From positions 1 to 64,000 of the forward strand of contig JAISAR010000006.1 of the NCBI GenBank assembly GCA_031266615.1: DNA of 64,000 nt, in the 5' to 3' direction. The notes beneath the pieces are model-generated. The model searched no databases, was not told the origin of the DNA, and saw only the letters and a list, made by a program, of their open reading frames with translations. The position numbers and the translations under genes were made by a program. Source of the DNA: Rickettsiales bacterium. Lineage in GTDB: Bacteria > Pseudomonadota > Alphaproteobacteria > Rickettsiales > Anaplasmataceae. Below, piece by piece: positions 36,512 through 44,794 of this stretch (its first letter is position 1; each line of letters opens with the position of its first letter).

Positions 36512-37566
36512 GAGTAAAAATAGATTTCTTTAGCGATTCAAACACTGATCCTTCAGCTGAAATGAGGGAAGCAATGGTTAAAGCAAAAGTTGGAAATGAA
36601 GCTGCATGTGAAGATCCAACTGTGAACGAATTAGTAGCAACCACATGTGAAATATTAGGTAAGCCGGCAGGAATATTTTTGATTTCAGGAACGATGTGCA
36701 ATGTAATTGCTTATAAAGTACACATTCAAAGACCAGGTGATTACTTGGTACTTGATGAAACCTCGCACCCGTTAATAGTACAATCTGGCTTAATAGCAGC
36801 TCAGGCACATGCCACTCCTTTACCCATCAAAGGGACAAGGGGAATATTTACTAGAGAGCAAATTGTTGAGTTTATCACTCGTCCTAGTTTAAGAAATGTT
36901 CCAAGAGTTGGGCTTGTTTCTATTGAACAAACGACGAATTTTGGTGGTGGAGCTGTGTGGCCTTTAGAATATATCCAAGAAATCTCAAGTCTCTGCAAAA
37001 AGAATGACGTATTTACTCATTTAGATGGTGCAAGGCTGTTCAATGCTTGTGCTTATACTAAAGTATCCCCAAAAGAGTATGCAAGCCATTTTGATTCAGT
37101 GTTTATTGATTTTAGTAAAGGATTAGGTGCTCCAATGGGTGCAGTATTGGTTGGAAGTGAAGAGTTTATTGAAAAAGCTTGGTACTATAAGTTTCAAATT
37201 GGTGGAGGTATGCACCAAGCCGGTATTATTTCAGCTGCATGCTTGTATGCTCTCGATAACAACGTGAACTCTTTAGTAGAAGATCATAAAAAGATGCGGT
37301 ATCTTATAGAAGGCCTAAGCTCTATAGATCAAATCGTAATAGATAATGATTTATATAAGACTAATATAGCTTATTTTTCATTACGTAATGGTGGTACATC
37401 TGTTCAGAAATTAATAGAAGCACTAATAATGAATTATAGCATTAGAGTGGCTAATATAAGAGGTAGAATAAGAGTTATAACGCATAGAGATATAAGCTAT
37501 GATGATATTGATGTTACTCTTTCTGCCATAAAGGAAATACTAAATACCCATAATTCTATGCATTAA
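36508..37566 (+). CDS. Threonine aldolase-like PLP enzyme, copy 2 (Undecim gene 8)
   Basis: 352 residues, start overlapping the previous stop (ATGA). FFSDSNTDP, HLDGARLFNA and DFSKGLGAPMG match the same family as its neighbour, but the two proteins are clearly diverged along their length, so they are an old pair rather than a fresh duplication. Tandem aldolases could form a heteromer or act on different substrates. Confidence 0.84.
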   Translation: MRVKIDFFSDSNTDPSAEMREAMVKAKVGNEAACEDPTVNELVATTCEILGKPAGIFLISGTMCNVIAYKVHIQRPGDYLVLDETSHPLIVQSGLIAAQAHATPLPIKGTRGIFTREQIVEFITRPSLRNVPRVGLVSIEQTTNFGGGAVWPLEYIQEISSLCKKNDVFTHLDGARLFNACAYTKVSPKEYASHFDSVFIDFSKGLGAPMGAVLVGSEEFIEKAWYYKFQIGGGMHQAGIISAACLYALDNNVNSLVEDHKKMRYLIEGLSSIDQIVIDNDLYKTNIAYFSLRNGGTSVQKLIEALIMNYSIRVANIRGRIRVITHRDISYDDIDVTLSAIKEILNTHNSMH

Positions 37567-37570
37567 TTAC

Positions 37571-37598
37571 TTGCAAACTTCTCATAAAACCATATTAT
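37571..37598 (+). promoter_or_regulatory. Candidate promoter before the MFS gene
   Basis: TTGCAA (37571-37576) and TATTAT (37593-37598) are spaced 16 bases, in the 90-base gap before the MFS start. The -10 matches 5 of 6, the -35 4 of 6. Confidence 0.4.
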
Positions 37599-37656
37599 AC
37601 TACTATCCTAGTTATGGTATTGTTTGCTATAACTAAATAGCTGTTGGAGAACAGGT

Positions 37657-38868
37657 ATGAACCCTATCTTCTTTCAATATTTGCTATTCTTTTTTGGATA
37701 TGTGCTACTTTATTTATCAAGACAAAGTATACCGATTGCTCTGCCACTGTTGACAGATACTGGACACACAAACTATGTGAAATTAAGCTATTTTTTTGCT
37801 TGCTTTTCTTTTTTTTACGGAATATCAAAATTCATCAACGGAATAGTCATGGACTCCAGAAATAATCCATTATTTATGTTTGGGTTATGCAATGTTGCAA
37901 CTGGGTCATTAACCATGGGTATAATTTTATTATATAATAACTTAACCTTATTATTATTAACATTAATATTATTAGCTTGGGCACGAGGAGTAGGTTGGCC
38001 AGCTATTACAAAGTTTATGGTTACAAACTCCAGCATCTCTTCAATCGCATCATCGTGGGGGGTTATGAGTGCGTCTCAGCAACTCGGTTCTTGTATTACT
38101 CTGATTGCGTTACCAAGCATAATTAAAATGTATGGTGCAAAAAGTGCATTTTTGTATTCTGGTCTCTTATGCTTACTCTTCGGAATTTATATAATATTAA
38201 AAGCATATTACAGAGAAAATACCTCTCTTACTATCTACAAAGTGCAGAAACTTCAAATCAGTATTAAGGTGACAAGTTCCATATGGTTTCTATGTTGTGC
38301 CACTTTTTGTGCTTATATTATAAAAATGGGAATCTTTTTTTGGTTCCCTATAGTTTTAAAAGACGAATTACAAATTTCTCTTGTGCAATCCTCACTAATA
38401 ACAGGTGCGTATGACTTGGGTGGGATCCTTGGAACTTTAGTCACAGGAAAGATTAGTGATATGTATTTCTTTCGAAATAGAAGCCTGCTAGCATTACTTT
38501 ATATGCTGGGTATAGCACTTATTTTCGCTACAATGAACTTTTGTCACAACATAACTCTTATAAGTTTTGGCGCAACCTTATCAGGATTTTTTATATTTGG
38601 AGTACAAGTATTAACAGGTGTTATAGCTGTAGAAATTGCTTCACAAAATAATGTATGTGCACTTGTAAGCTTAACAGGATTGTTTGGGTATATTGCAAGT
38701 TCAATATTTTCATGTGTGATTTTAGGAGTACTTGTTAAACACTGTGGTAATAGCATTATGTTCTCATTTTTTTTCATTTCCTCTGTTACTGCACTCGTTT
38801 GCTTTTCCATATTATCAAGCAGAAGCCTTAAAAAATTGAGTAAAGTTGGTGTGGGAAACGTTTCTTAA
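37657..38868 (+). CDS. MFS transporter, organophosphate-antiporter type (Undecim gene 9)
   Basis: 403 residues with about 12 hydrophobic segments. The opening YLSRQSIPIALPLL is like GlpT/UhpT-type proteins ('YxxRxxf..A.P'), suggesting a phosphorylated sugar or glycerol substrate, though this is an inference. GGAGAACAGGT precedes the ATG. It ends two bases before the convergent dehydrogenase gene. Confidence 0.85.
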   Translation: MNPIFFQYLLFFFGYVLLYLSRQSIPIALPLLTDTGHTNYVKLSYFFACFSFFYGISKFINGIVMDSRNNPLFMFGLCNVATGSLTMGIILLYNNLTLLLLTLILLAWARGVGWPAITKFMVTNSSISSIASSWGVMSASQQLGSCITLIALPSIIKMYGAKSAFLYSGLLCLLFGIYIILKAYYRENTSLTIYKVQKLQISIKVTSSIWFLCCATFCAYIIKMGIFFWFPIVLKDELQISLVQSSLITGAYDLGGILGTLVTGKISDMYFFRNRSLLALLYMLGIALIFATMNFCHNITLISFGATLSGFFIFGVQVLTGVIAVEIASQNNVCALVSLTGLFGYIASSIFSCVILGVLVKHCGNSIMFSFFFISSVTALVCFSILSSRSLKKLSKVGVGNVS

Positions 38869-38870
38869 CA

Positions 38871-40178
38871 CTAAACTTCACAGATAGATTTTCTGCCTAG
38901 AGAATAAACGTTGTAACCAAATTCTAGTAACAGCTTATTATTTAACAAGTTACGAAAGTCAAAAATATTAGGTGCAGTCATGACATCCTTTAAAATTATA
39001 AAGTCTTGATTTTTAAATTCTTCCCATTCTGTTAACAGTAACAAGGCTTCTGCATTCCTTGCAGCTTCTATAGCGTTGTCTGCGTACTCTATATCCTTTA
39101 GAACTCGCCTAGCGTTATCCATTCCAACTGGATCATATGCAGTAATTTTAGCCTTGTTATTCACTAATAATTTTGCGATGTCTATAGCTGGGCTATTTCT
39201 CACATCATCAGTACCAGATTTAAAAGTTAGTCCCCATATTGCTATTTTTTTATCTTGGACTCCATTTAATACATATTCTACCTTTTTAGCAATGTTCATT
39301 ATATGATTATAGTTAGATTCCTTAACTGAATTTAAAATTTGTAGTTTGAAATTGTGACCTTCAGCAAGTCTTATCAAAGCCAACAAATCTTTAGGAAAAC
39401 AAGATCCTCCAAATCCTGGGCCAGCCTTTAGAAATTCCCTGCCTATTCTATGGTCCATTCCCATGCCATTAGCTAAAAGGTCAATGTCTGCTCCTAATGC
39501 CTCACATAAACCTGCTATTTCATTGATAAAAGCAATCTTTGTTGCTAGAAAAGCATTAGAAGCATATTTAATCATTTCAGCGGTAGTTGTATCAGTGACT
39601 ATTAACGGAATGTTCTTATCTATAAATGATCTATATATAGCTTCTAGTTTTGCTCTAGCTCGCTCAGCTTTTACTCCTATTATTATTCTATCTGGATATA
39701 AAAAATCTGATACTGCAGAGCCTTGCTTGAGGAATTCCGGATTAACTCCTAAATCAAGGTTATAACCTTCACTGAGTAAGTGGTTGTGTATGCTTTCTGT
39801 AGTACCAGGAGGAACAGTTGACTTTATAACTATTAAGCAGCCTTGATTAACTCTCTTAGAAATTTCATTTACTGATCTATACACATTCTTTAAATCTGCA
39901 TTTCCTAAGGAGTCTGATGGAGTATCCACGGTTACAAATACTACTTCCGTGTTGGAATTTATTTGAGAATACGAATTGAAAAATCTTATCCTTTGCAGCT
40001 TTATATTATTCTCTAAATAGTTTGCTAATCCAGGTTCATATATGGGAATTTTTCCTGATTTTAACAACTCAATCTTCTTAGTATTTATGTCAATACAATC
40101 AACATTATGGCCCTGTTCTGATAACATTGTACCAGATACTAAACCTACATACCCTATTCCTATAATGGTTATATACAT
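38871..40178 (-). CDS. UDP-glucose 6-dehydrogenase family enzyme (Undecim gene 10)
   Basis: 435 residues. The N-terminus IIGIGYVGLVSGTMLSEQGH is the NAD-binding motif and GPGFGGSCFPKDLLAL carries the catalytic Cys. Length and domain layout are those of a complete UDP-sugar dehydrogenase, which oxidises the C6 hydroxyl to a uronate. With genes 1 and 2 it completes a nucleotide-sugar pathway. Confidence 0.92.
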   Translation of the reverse strand: MYITIIGIGYVGLVSGTMLSEQGHNVDCIDINTKKIELLKSGKIPIYEPGLANYLENNIKLQRIRFFNSYSQINSNTEVVFVTVDTPSDSLGNADLKNVYRSVNEISKRVNQGCLIVIKSTVPPGTTESIHNHLLSEGYNLDLGVNPEFLKQGSAVSDFLYPDRIIIGVKAERARAKLEAIYRSFIDKNIPLIVTDTTTAEMIKYASNAFLATKIAFINEIAGLCEALGADIDLLANGMGMDHRIGREFLKAGPGFGGSCFPKDLLALIRLAEGHNFKLQILNSVKESNYNHIMNIAKKVEYVLNGVQDKKIAIWGLTFKSGTDDVRNSPAIDIAKLLVNNKAKITAYDPVGMDNARRVLKDIEYADNAIEAARNAEALLLLTEWEEFKNQDFIILKDVMTAPNIFDFRNLLNNKLLLEFGYNVYSLGRKSICEV

Positions 40179-40264
40179 TTTATTATCACATAAAGATATT
40201 TTAATCTAGCTCAACTGCTTAAGCATTTAAAAAGGACATCATTAACAATTAGAGTCATAAACTT

Positions 40265-41155
40265 TTATCTTAGTGTTGCTAGATTATTTTTCTTAATTAC
40301 TTTACTTTCTGAATAGGCTATAAATAAAGTTGATGGTATCAATATTAAAGTACCATAAAAAGCACTTTTGTCAGGTAGCTCATTAAATATAACATATGTT
40401 ACTATTGCAGAAATTATTAACTCTATGTATCTATACGGTGCAAGTGCAGTAGCATCAGCAAGAGCAAAAGCTTTTAACATGAAGAACAGAATTAGATTTG
40501 GATTAATTCCTAAAATCAGCAGTAATGTTAATTCTAACAAGGAAGGTATATGCCAACAAAACAACAAAGGTGCAGTAGAAAAAATAGTTGTTGTTAGAGC
40601 TGAGTAAAATAACATACTTATTACTGGCTCCTTCATTACAAGCTTCTTATTAAGTATATCTAGTATAGCAAAAATTAATGCAGATGCAATAAAAATAAGA
40701 ATTTTAGGATTAAAGTCCTCACTATAAGCTTTAGTAGCAATAGCAATACCAAAAAAACCAATGACAGTTACCACCCATCTTTGCCAAATTATATTTTCTT
40801 CTAGCAAGAGGATTGCAAGAAGTATAACAAATAATGGTACGGAGAAGCTTATAATTGTTGCAGTTACCATTGGGTAAACAGTCAATCCATAGGTCCATAA
40901 GGTCATTCCACAAAACAACAATGCACCTCTAGTTATTTGAATAGATATTTGACTTGTTTTACAAGCTCCCATTCCATAGTAAAGTATAAAAGGTATAAGA
41001 GTAATAGTGCTAAATAAAAAACGGAAAAAGATTATTTCAAAACTTTGAAGATGTAAACCGAGATGTTTTGATATAGTATCATTAGCTACACTACTAAGTA
41101 AACTAAGTATAAACCAGATAACTCCAAGTAAATAAGCTCTCAGTCTGTAATCCAT
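40265..41155 (-). CDS. EamA/DMT-family transporter (Undecim gene 11)
   Basis: 296 residues with about ten hydrophobic helices in two EamA repeats (SVANDTISKHLG, ALADATALAPYRYIELIISA). S-adenosylmethionine uptake carriers of intracellular bacteria belong to this family, which would fit the radical SAM and methyltransferase-like genes, but the substrate is unproven. It marks the right end of the cluster, about 100 bases from a broken phage tail gene. Confidence 0.88.
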   Translation of the reverse strand: MDYRLRAYLLGVIWFILSLLSSVANDTISKHLGLHLQSFEIIFFRFLFSTITLIPFILYYGMGACKTSQISIQITRGALLFCGMTLWTYGLTVYPMVTATIISFSVPLFVILLAILLLEENIIWQRWVVTVIGFFGIAIATKAYSEDFNPKILIFIASALIFAILDILNKKLVMKEPVISMLFYSALTTTIFSTAPLLFCWHIPSLLELTLLLILGINPNLILFFMLKAFALADATALAPYRYIELIISAIVTYVIFNELPDKSAFYGTLILIPSTLFIAYSESKVIKKNNLATLR

Positions 41156-41252
41156 AAAACTCCTGATTTAATAGATAAGTTTTCATAATATGCTCATATA
41201 ACTCTACTACAAAATTAATAATATAAAAGCTTTCTTATGCTTACTGTTCTAA

Positions 41253-41807
41253 CCATACATCTCACATACCACTCAAACAGGTGAAAGCGACATAAGTTTT
41301 TTGATCACTAGATTAGATAAGGAGCATGAAGCGTTAGTAAAACCAGTGGGAGGCTATATAATTTTTATTCCAAGAGGAGAAGAGTCAGCAGCTGGCAAGG
41401 CTTTAGGCACAACAGCACTTACGCCTAAAGATGTGATAAATTGGAAGGTAAATTTTAATGTGCGAAGTAAGTATGGATCTGTAATTGCAAAATGGCATAG
41501 TTATGAAAAGGGGGAAACCATAGAAGAAAAAGTCGGAAATGAAGAACCAAGTTACCCAATACAGAAGCCTTACTCTACTGCAGAATCAGCAATTGATGCT
41601 GCGAATGCCAAATTAAGACAATTAAAGCAAAGTGAAGCAAAATTAAACGTAACAATACCAGGCAATCCGAAGTTATTTGCGGAAGCTAAAATAAATTTAT
41701 CAGGATTTTGTCAAGAGATAGATGGTGAGTGGGTGATAAGTAGAGCAGAGCATATTTTGGATAATAGGGGGTACCAAACTATGGTAGAAGCGGTGATAAG
41801 CTATTAA
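41253..41807 (+). pseudogene. Late control protein D (gpD), N-terminally truncated
   Basis: The frame is open from 41253 after a TAA; SHTTQTGESDISFL, KPVGGYIIF and a C-terminal YQTMVEAVISY are gpD hallmarks. No ATG lies at the family start; the first annotatable start is TTG 41301, inside the homology. The missing first half implies a junction at about 41250 where the Undecim cluster meets the tail module. gpD is a tail hub component. Confidence 0.8.
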
Positions 41808-41861
41808 GAGAAATTAAACAAACAATTGTTATAAGCAGGGTAAAGTATTTGCAACAAAAAT

Positions 41862-42455
41862 ATGCCAAAAAGAAATCACCATTATCAGCAAGATCACTAT
41901 CATCACCCAAGTTGGATAGATTGGGTTGGGCCTATCTGTGGATTAATAATATTTGGTATTATTGCTGTGTTTATTATATGTTGCTTTGTCTTTGATAATG
42001 ATAAGGGAGTTAAGTTGGCAAACGCTAAAGCCTCCGAGAATTACGAAAAGATGTTGCGTATTGCTGCTGAAAGTTGTAGTTTGGAGGTTGTCAAATTTCT
42101 AGTAGGGAATGTCGTAGATATTGATGCAGGAGAATGGGGAGTAACGGCACTGCATTATGCTGCACAAAAGAATTGTTTAGAAGTTATAAGGTTTCTAATG
42201 GAAGAAGAGGCAAACATTGATGCTACTGATAGATTTAGGTGGACGCCATTACACCGTGCTGCAAAATACGGTAGTTTAGATGCCGTTAAACTCTTGCTAG
42301 AGAAAGGTGCAAATCCTAATGCTAAAAATAAGGACTTTGCAACTCCACTGAGCGTGGCAAGGAGTAATAAACAGTATAACAAGAAACATCAGGATTATGT
42401 GGAAATTATAAGGTTACTTTCTGATGCAGAAAATGCGCCTCAAGGTAAGAAATAA
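41862..42455 (+). CDS. Membrane-anchored ankyrin protein (197 aa)
   Basis: A His-rich N-terminus (MPKRNHHYQQDHYHHPSW) precedes one membrane helix (about residues 24-46, GLIIFGIIAVFIICCF), then about four ankyrin repeats (LHYAAQKNCLEVIRFLM, TPLHRAAKYGSLDAV). The ankyrin part would face the cytoplasm or periplasm depending on orientation. WO phages often carry an ankyrin gene just after the tail genes. Confidence 0.8.
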   Translation: MPKRNHHYQQDHYHHPSWIDWVGPICGLIIFGIIAVFIICCFVFDNDKGVKLANAKASENYEKMLRIAAESCSLEVVKFLVGNVVDIDAGEWGVTALHYAAQKNCLEVIRFLMEEEANIDATDRFRWTPLHRAAKYGSLDAVKLLLEKGANPNAKNKDFATPLSVARSNKQYNKKHQDYVEIIRLLSDAENAPQGKK

Positions 42456-42532
42456 CCTACATTAACTTCTGATTTTATACGTTAAAACAGTAAGACTAAA
42501 TTCTAAAAACCTAATTTATCCAGAACACTTTT

Positions 42533-42757
42533 ATGCAAAATCAAAAGATCCCAATCGCAGTAATAGTAACGATGGTAATACAGACGGTAGCGGCGATATG
42601 GTGGCTTGCTAAACTTGATCTACGAGTTCACATGCATGAAAAACTCATTGAACAGAATAACGGATTAACTATTACAGTGTATCGGCTTGAAGAGCGGGTA
42701 AAAAATCTCTCTGAAGAATTGGACGAGTTCAAATCCCAAATTTCTAGCGGGAAATGA
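42533..42757 (+). CDS. Small membrane/coiled-coil phage protein (74 aa)
   Basis: One N-terminal membrane helix (IAVIVTMVIQTVAAIWWLA) followed by a coiled coil (TVYRLEERVKNLSEELDEF). Size and layout resemble phage lysis accessory or holin-like proteins, but no family is certain. Confidence 0.6.
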   Translation: MQNQKIPIAVIVTMVIQTVAAIWWLAKLDLRVHMHEKLIEQNNGLTITVYRLEERVKNLSEELDEFKSQISSGK

Positions 42758-42786
42758 GGTCTTAAAAACATCTCTTTAAAAATCTA

Positions 42787-43324
42787 TTGACGGTATTAAA
42801 TATGCTACACTTCTATGTAACAAAAGGTGAAAAAATCAATGAATATTATCATTCTGCGAACTTATTACTCACCGAAGAAAGCAAGAACTTCCTACGCAAT
42901 TTAGGTGAGTTTAGTGGCTTGGATAATCATTTTCAACTAAACACTGATGACTTTTATATTTGGACTAACATCTATGCATATAGAGATGAATTGTATTATA
43001 AAACGGCCAATAGAACTTACTAATCGAATAAAGCATAGAAAATTAGGAAAGATAGCCTGGATAAAGCCTCTATTAAATGTGATGTTTGCATCGAGTCTTG
43101 ATGTAGTAAATTATCAGCTAAGTAACGTAATGGACGACAGATACGTAAGGATACAATCACAACTGACAATAGCATCGGCTGAGATGGATAATACTACGCC
43201 TCAAAATATCAAATGTCTGCAACAAGAAGCAAATGAAATGATAGAGGAGAATTGGGAAGTAATAAATAAATTTTGTGATTTTAAAAATGCCAAACAAAGC
43301 AAAGAAGTTATACAAAAAAGCTAA
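42787..43324 (+). pseudogene. WO tail-end hypothetical gene, split by one-base insertion
   Basis: Two overlapping frames (42787-43023 and 42947-43324) join if one A of the AAAA run at 43000-43003 is removed: ...DELYYK then RPIELTNRIKHRK.... The combined product would be about 178 residues, soluble, of unknown function. The frame 1 remainder after the run is only five codons. Confidence 0.6.
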
Positions 43325-43886
43325 AAAAGGAATAAAGAATATAGTCTCGCCAAAAAAACAACGCTCTGGAGTTCCGGTAAAAATTCAAAATCCTACGGCT
43401 AAAGTTGAAAAACCCCCCGAAAAAAAACAAAAGGATTTAGAAGGAAAAGACTTAAAAAGAGGCATCAGCTTCAGAAATAGCTTTCAAAAGGCGAAAGAAA
43501 AAATGAGAAGCTTAAGAACTGAACCTAAAGAAAAAACAATCAAAAAGGGCGGCATGTTCAAGAAAAAGGTCAAAAGCCTAAATCCAATCAAGGTTAAAAA
43601 AAATAAGGTCATTGGAAGCAAAAAATTAGCGTTTCTCCTAACTGCTGGAACGATTGTAGCGATTTTGCCAACATTCAATTTAGCACCATTCCCAGCACTA
43701 GCAATAACTTCTGCATGTGTTTTTAGTATCAATTTTATCGTAGTCAAGACACTAAAGAAAGCTGTCAAACAACGCAAATTAGCAGCAAAATCCAAAGAAG
43801 AGCCAACGGTAACTGAGCCAGAAAAGTTGGAAGATATTTCAGTTGAACCAGCCAAGAAAGACCCAGAGCAAATTTCCAGGGAATAA
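43287..43886 (+). CDS. Lys-rich two-helix membrane protein (199 aa)
   Basis: The ATG at 43287 (MPNKAKKLYKKAKK) is a more natural start than 43275. The first 110 residues are strongly basic, followed by two membrane helices (about 115-160, LAFLLTAGTIVAILPTF and ALAITSACVFSINFIVV) and a basic then acidic tail. No family recognised. The position after the tail genes suggests a phage lysis or membrane role. It overlaps the preceding frame by 38 bases. Confidence 0.62.
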   Translation: MPNKAKKLYKKAKKGIKNIVSPKKQRSGVPVKIQNPTAKVEKPPEKKQKDLEGKDLKRGISFRNSFQKAKEKMRSLRTEPKEKTIKKGGMFKKKVKSLNPIKVKKNKVIGSKKLAFLLTAGTIVAILPTFNLAPFPALAITSACVFSINFIVVKTLKKAVKQRKLAAKSKEEPTVTEPEKLEDISVEPAKKDPEQISRE

Positions 43887-43894
43887 ATTAAATT

Positions 43895-44706
43895 GTGATT
43901 AGTGTAGGAAAAAAACAAACAAAAAGAGTGAATCCCCTCTTCGTTATCCTGGCGGTAAAAGCCGTGCCGTTTCTCAAATTATTAATGAGTATATTCCCCA
44001 AGGATTACCTACGCTTTGCTCTCCCTTTATAGGTGGAGGATCAATAGAGTTAGCGTTAGCCAGCAGAGGAACAAAAGTTTATGGCTATGACACTTTTGAA
44101 CCATTAGTAAGATTTTGGCAGGTGCTTTTAAAAAATGCTTCTTACCTTGCAGAAGTAGTTAGGAAGTACCAAAATATGACATCTGCCATGTTTTATAACT
44201 TACAAAAAACATTATTCACCTTGAGAGATAGAGTTGAAGTTGCTGCAGCATTTTTTGCATTAAACCGCTCATCTTTTAGTGGTACAATATTGCCAGGAGG
44301 TATGTCTCCAGGACACCCACGTTTTACGCCAAGTTCAATAGAAAGATTAGCAAAATTCTCAATAAAAGATCTGACCGTAGATTTAGCCGATTTCAAAGAG
44401 AGCATTCCGAAACACGCAAATGATTTTTTATATTGTGATCCACCCTATTTAATTGACCAAAAGCTATACGGCAAAAGAGGCACAGATTTTGACCACGAAG
44501 GACTTGCCAAACTTTTGGTTACTCGTGATGAATGGGTTTTATCGTATAATGACTGCAAAAAAATACGGGATATGTATGAAGGATATCATATCATTCAACC
44601 CAAATGGTCTTATGGAATGGGTAAATCGAAAAAATCGAATGAGATTTTAATTTTAAGTAAAGGGCATGAAGTAAACCCTAAAAAGCTTATGTTTTTTCTC
44701 ATATAA
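43895..44706 (+). pseudogene. DNA adenine methylase (Dam/D12 class) with 5' frameshift
   Basis: From about 43926 the frame reads SPLRYPGGKS, then SPFIGGGSIELALASRG (SAM motif I) and later YCDPPYLIDQKLYGKRG (motif IV DPPY), ending at 44706. There is no start codon in that frame before a TAG. The proper start GTG 43895 opens ISVGKKQTK but lies one base out; adding one A to the run at 43921-43925 joins the frames. The core motifs are complete, so slippage could still give enzyme. Confidence 0.78.
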
Positions 44707-44740
44707 ATCTAGACAAAAGTGGCCATACAGGCCAAAAAGC

Positions 44741-44769
44741 TTGACTTTGAAACTTTCTTGTGTTATGAT
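44741..44769 (+). promoter_or_regulatory. Sigma-70 promoter for the ligase gene
   Basis: TTGACT (44741-44746) and TATGAT (44764-44769) with a 17-base spacer, each 5 of 6 to consensus, 26 bases before the ligase start. Confidence 0.75.
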
Positions 44770-44794
44770 TTAGTATTAGGGTTTAGAGGTGGTT

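Noticed and set aside
43484..43918. 144-codon minus-strand frame
   Set aside because: Antisense to the Lys-rich membrane protein; composition is explained by the complement.
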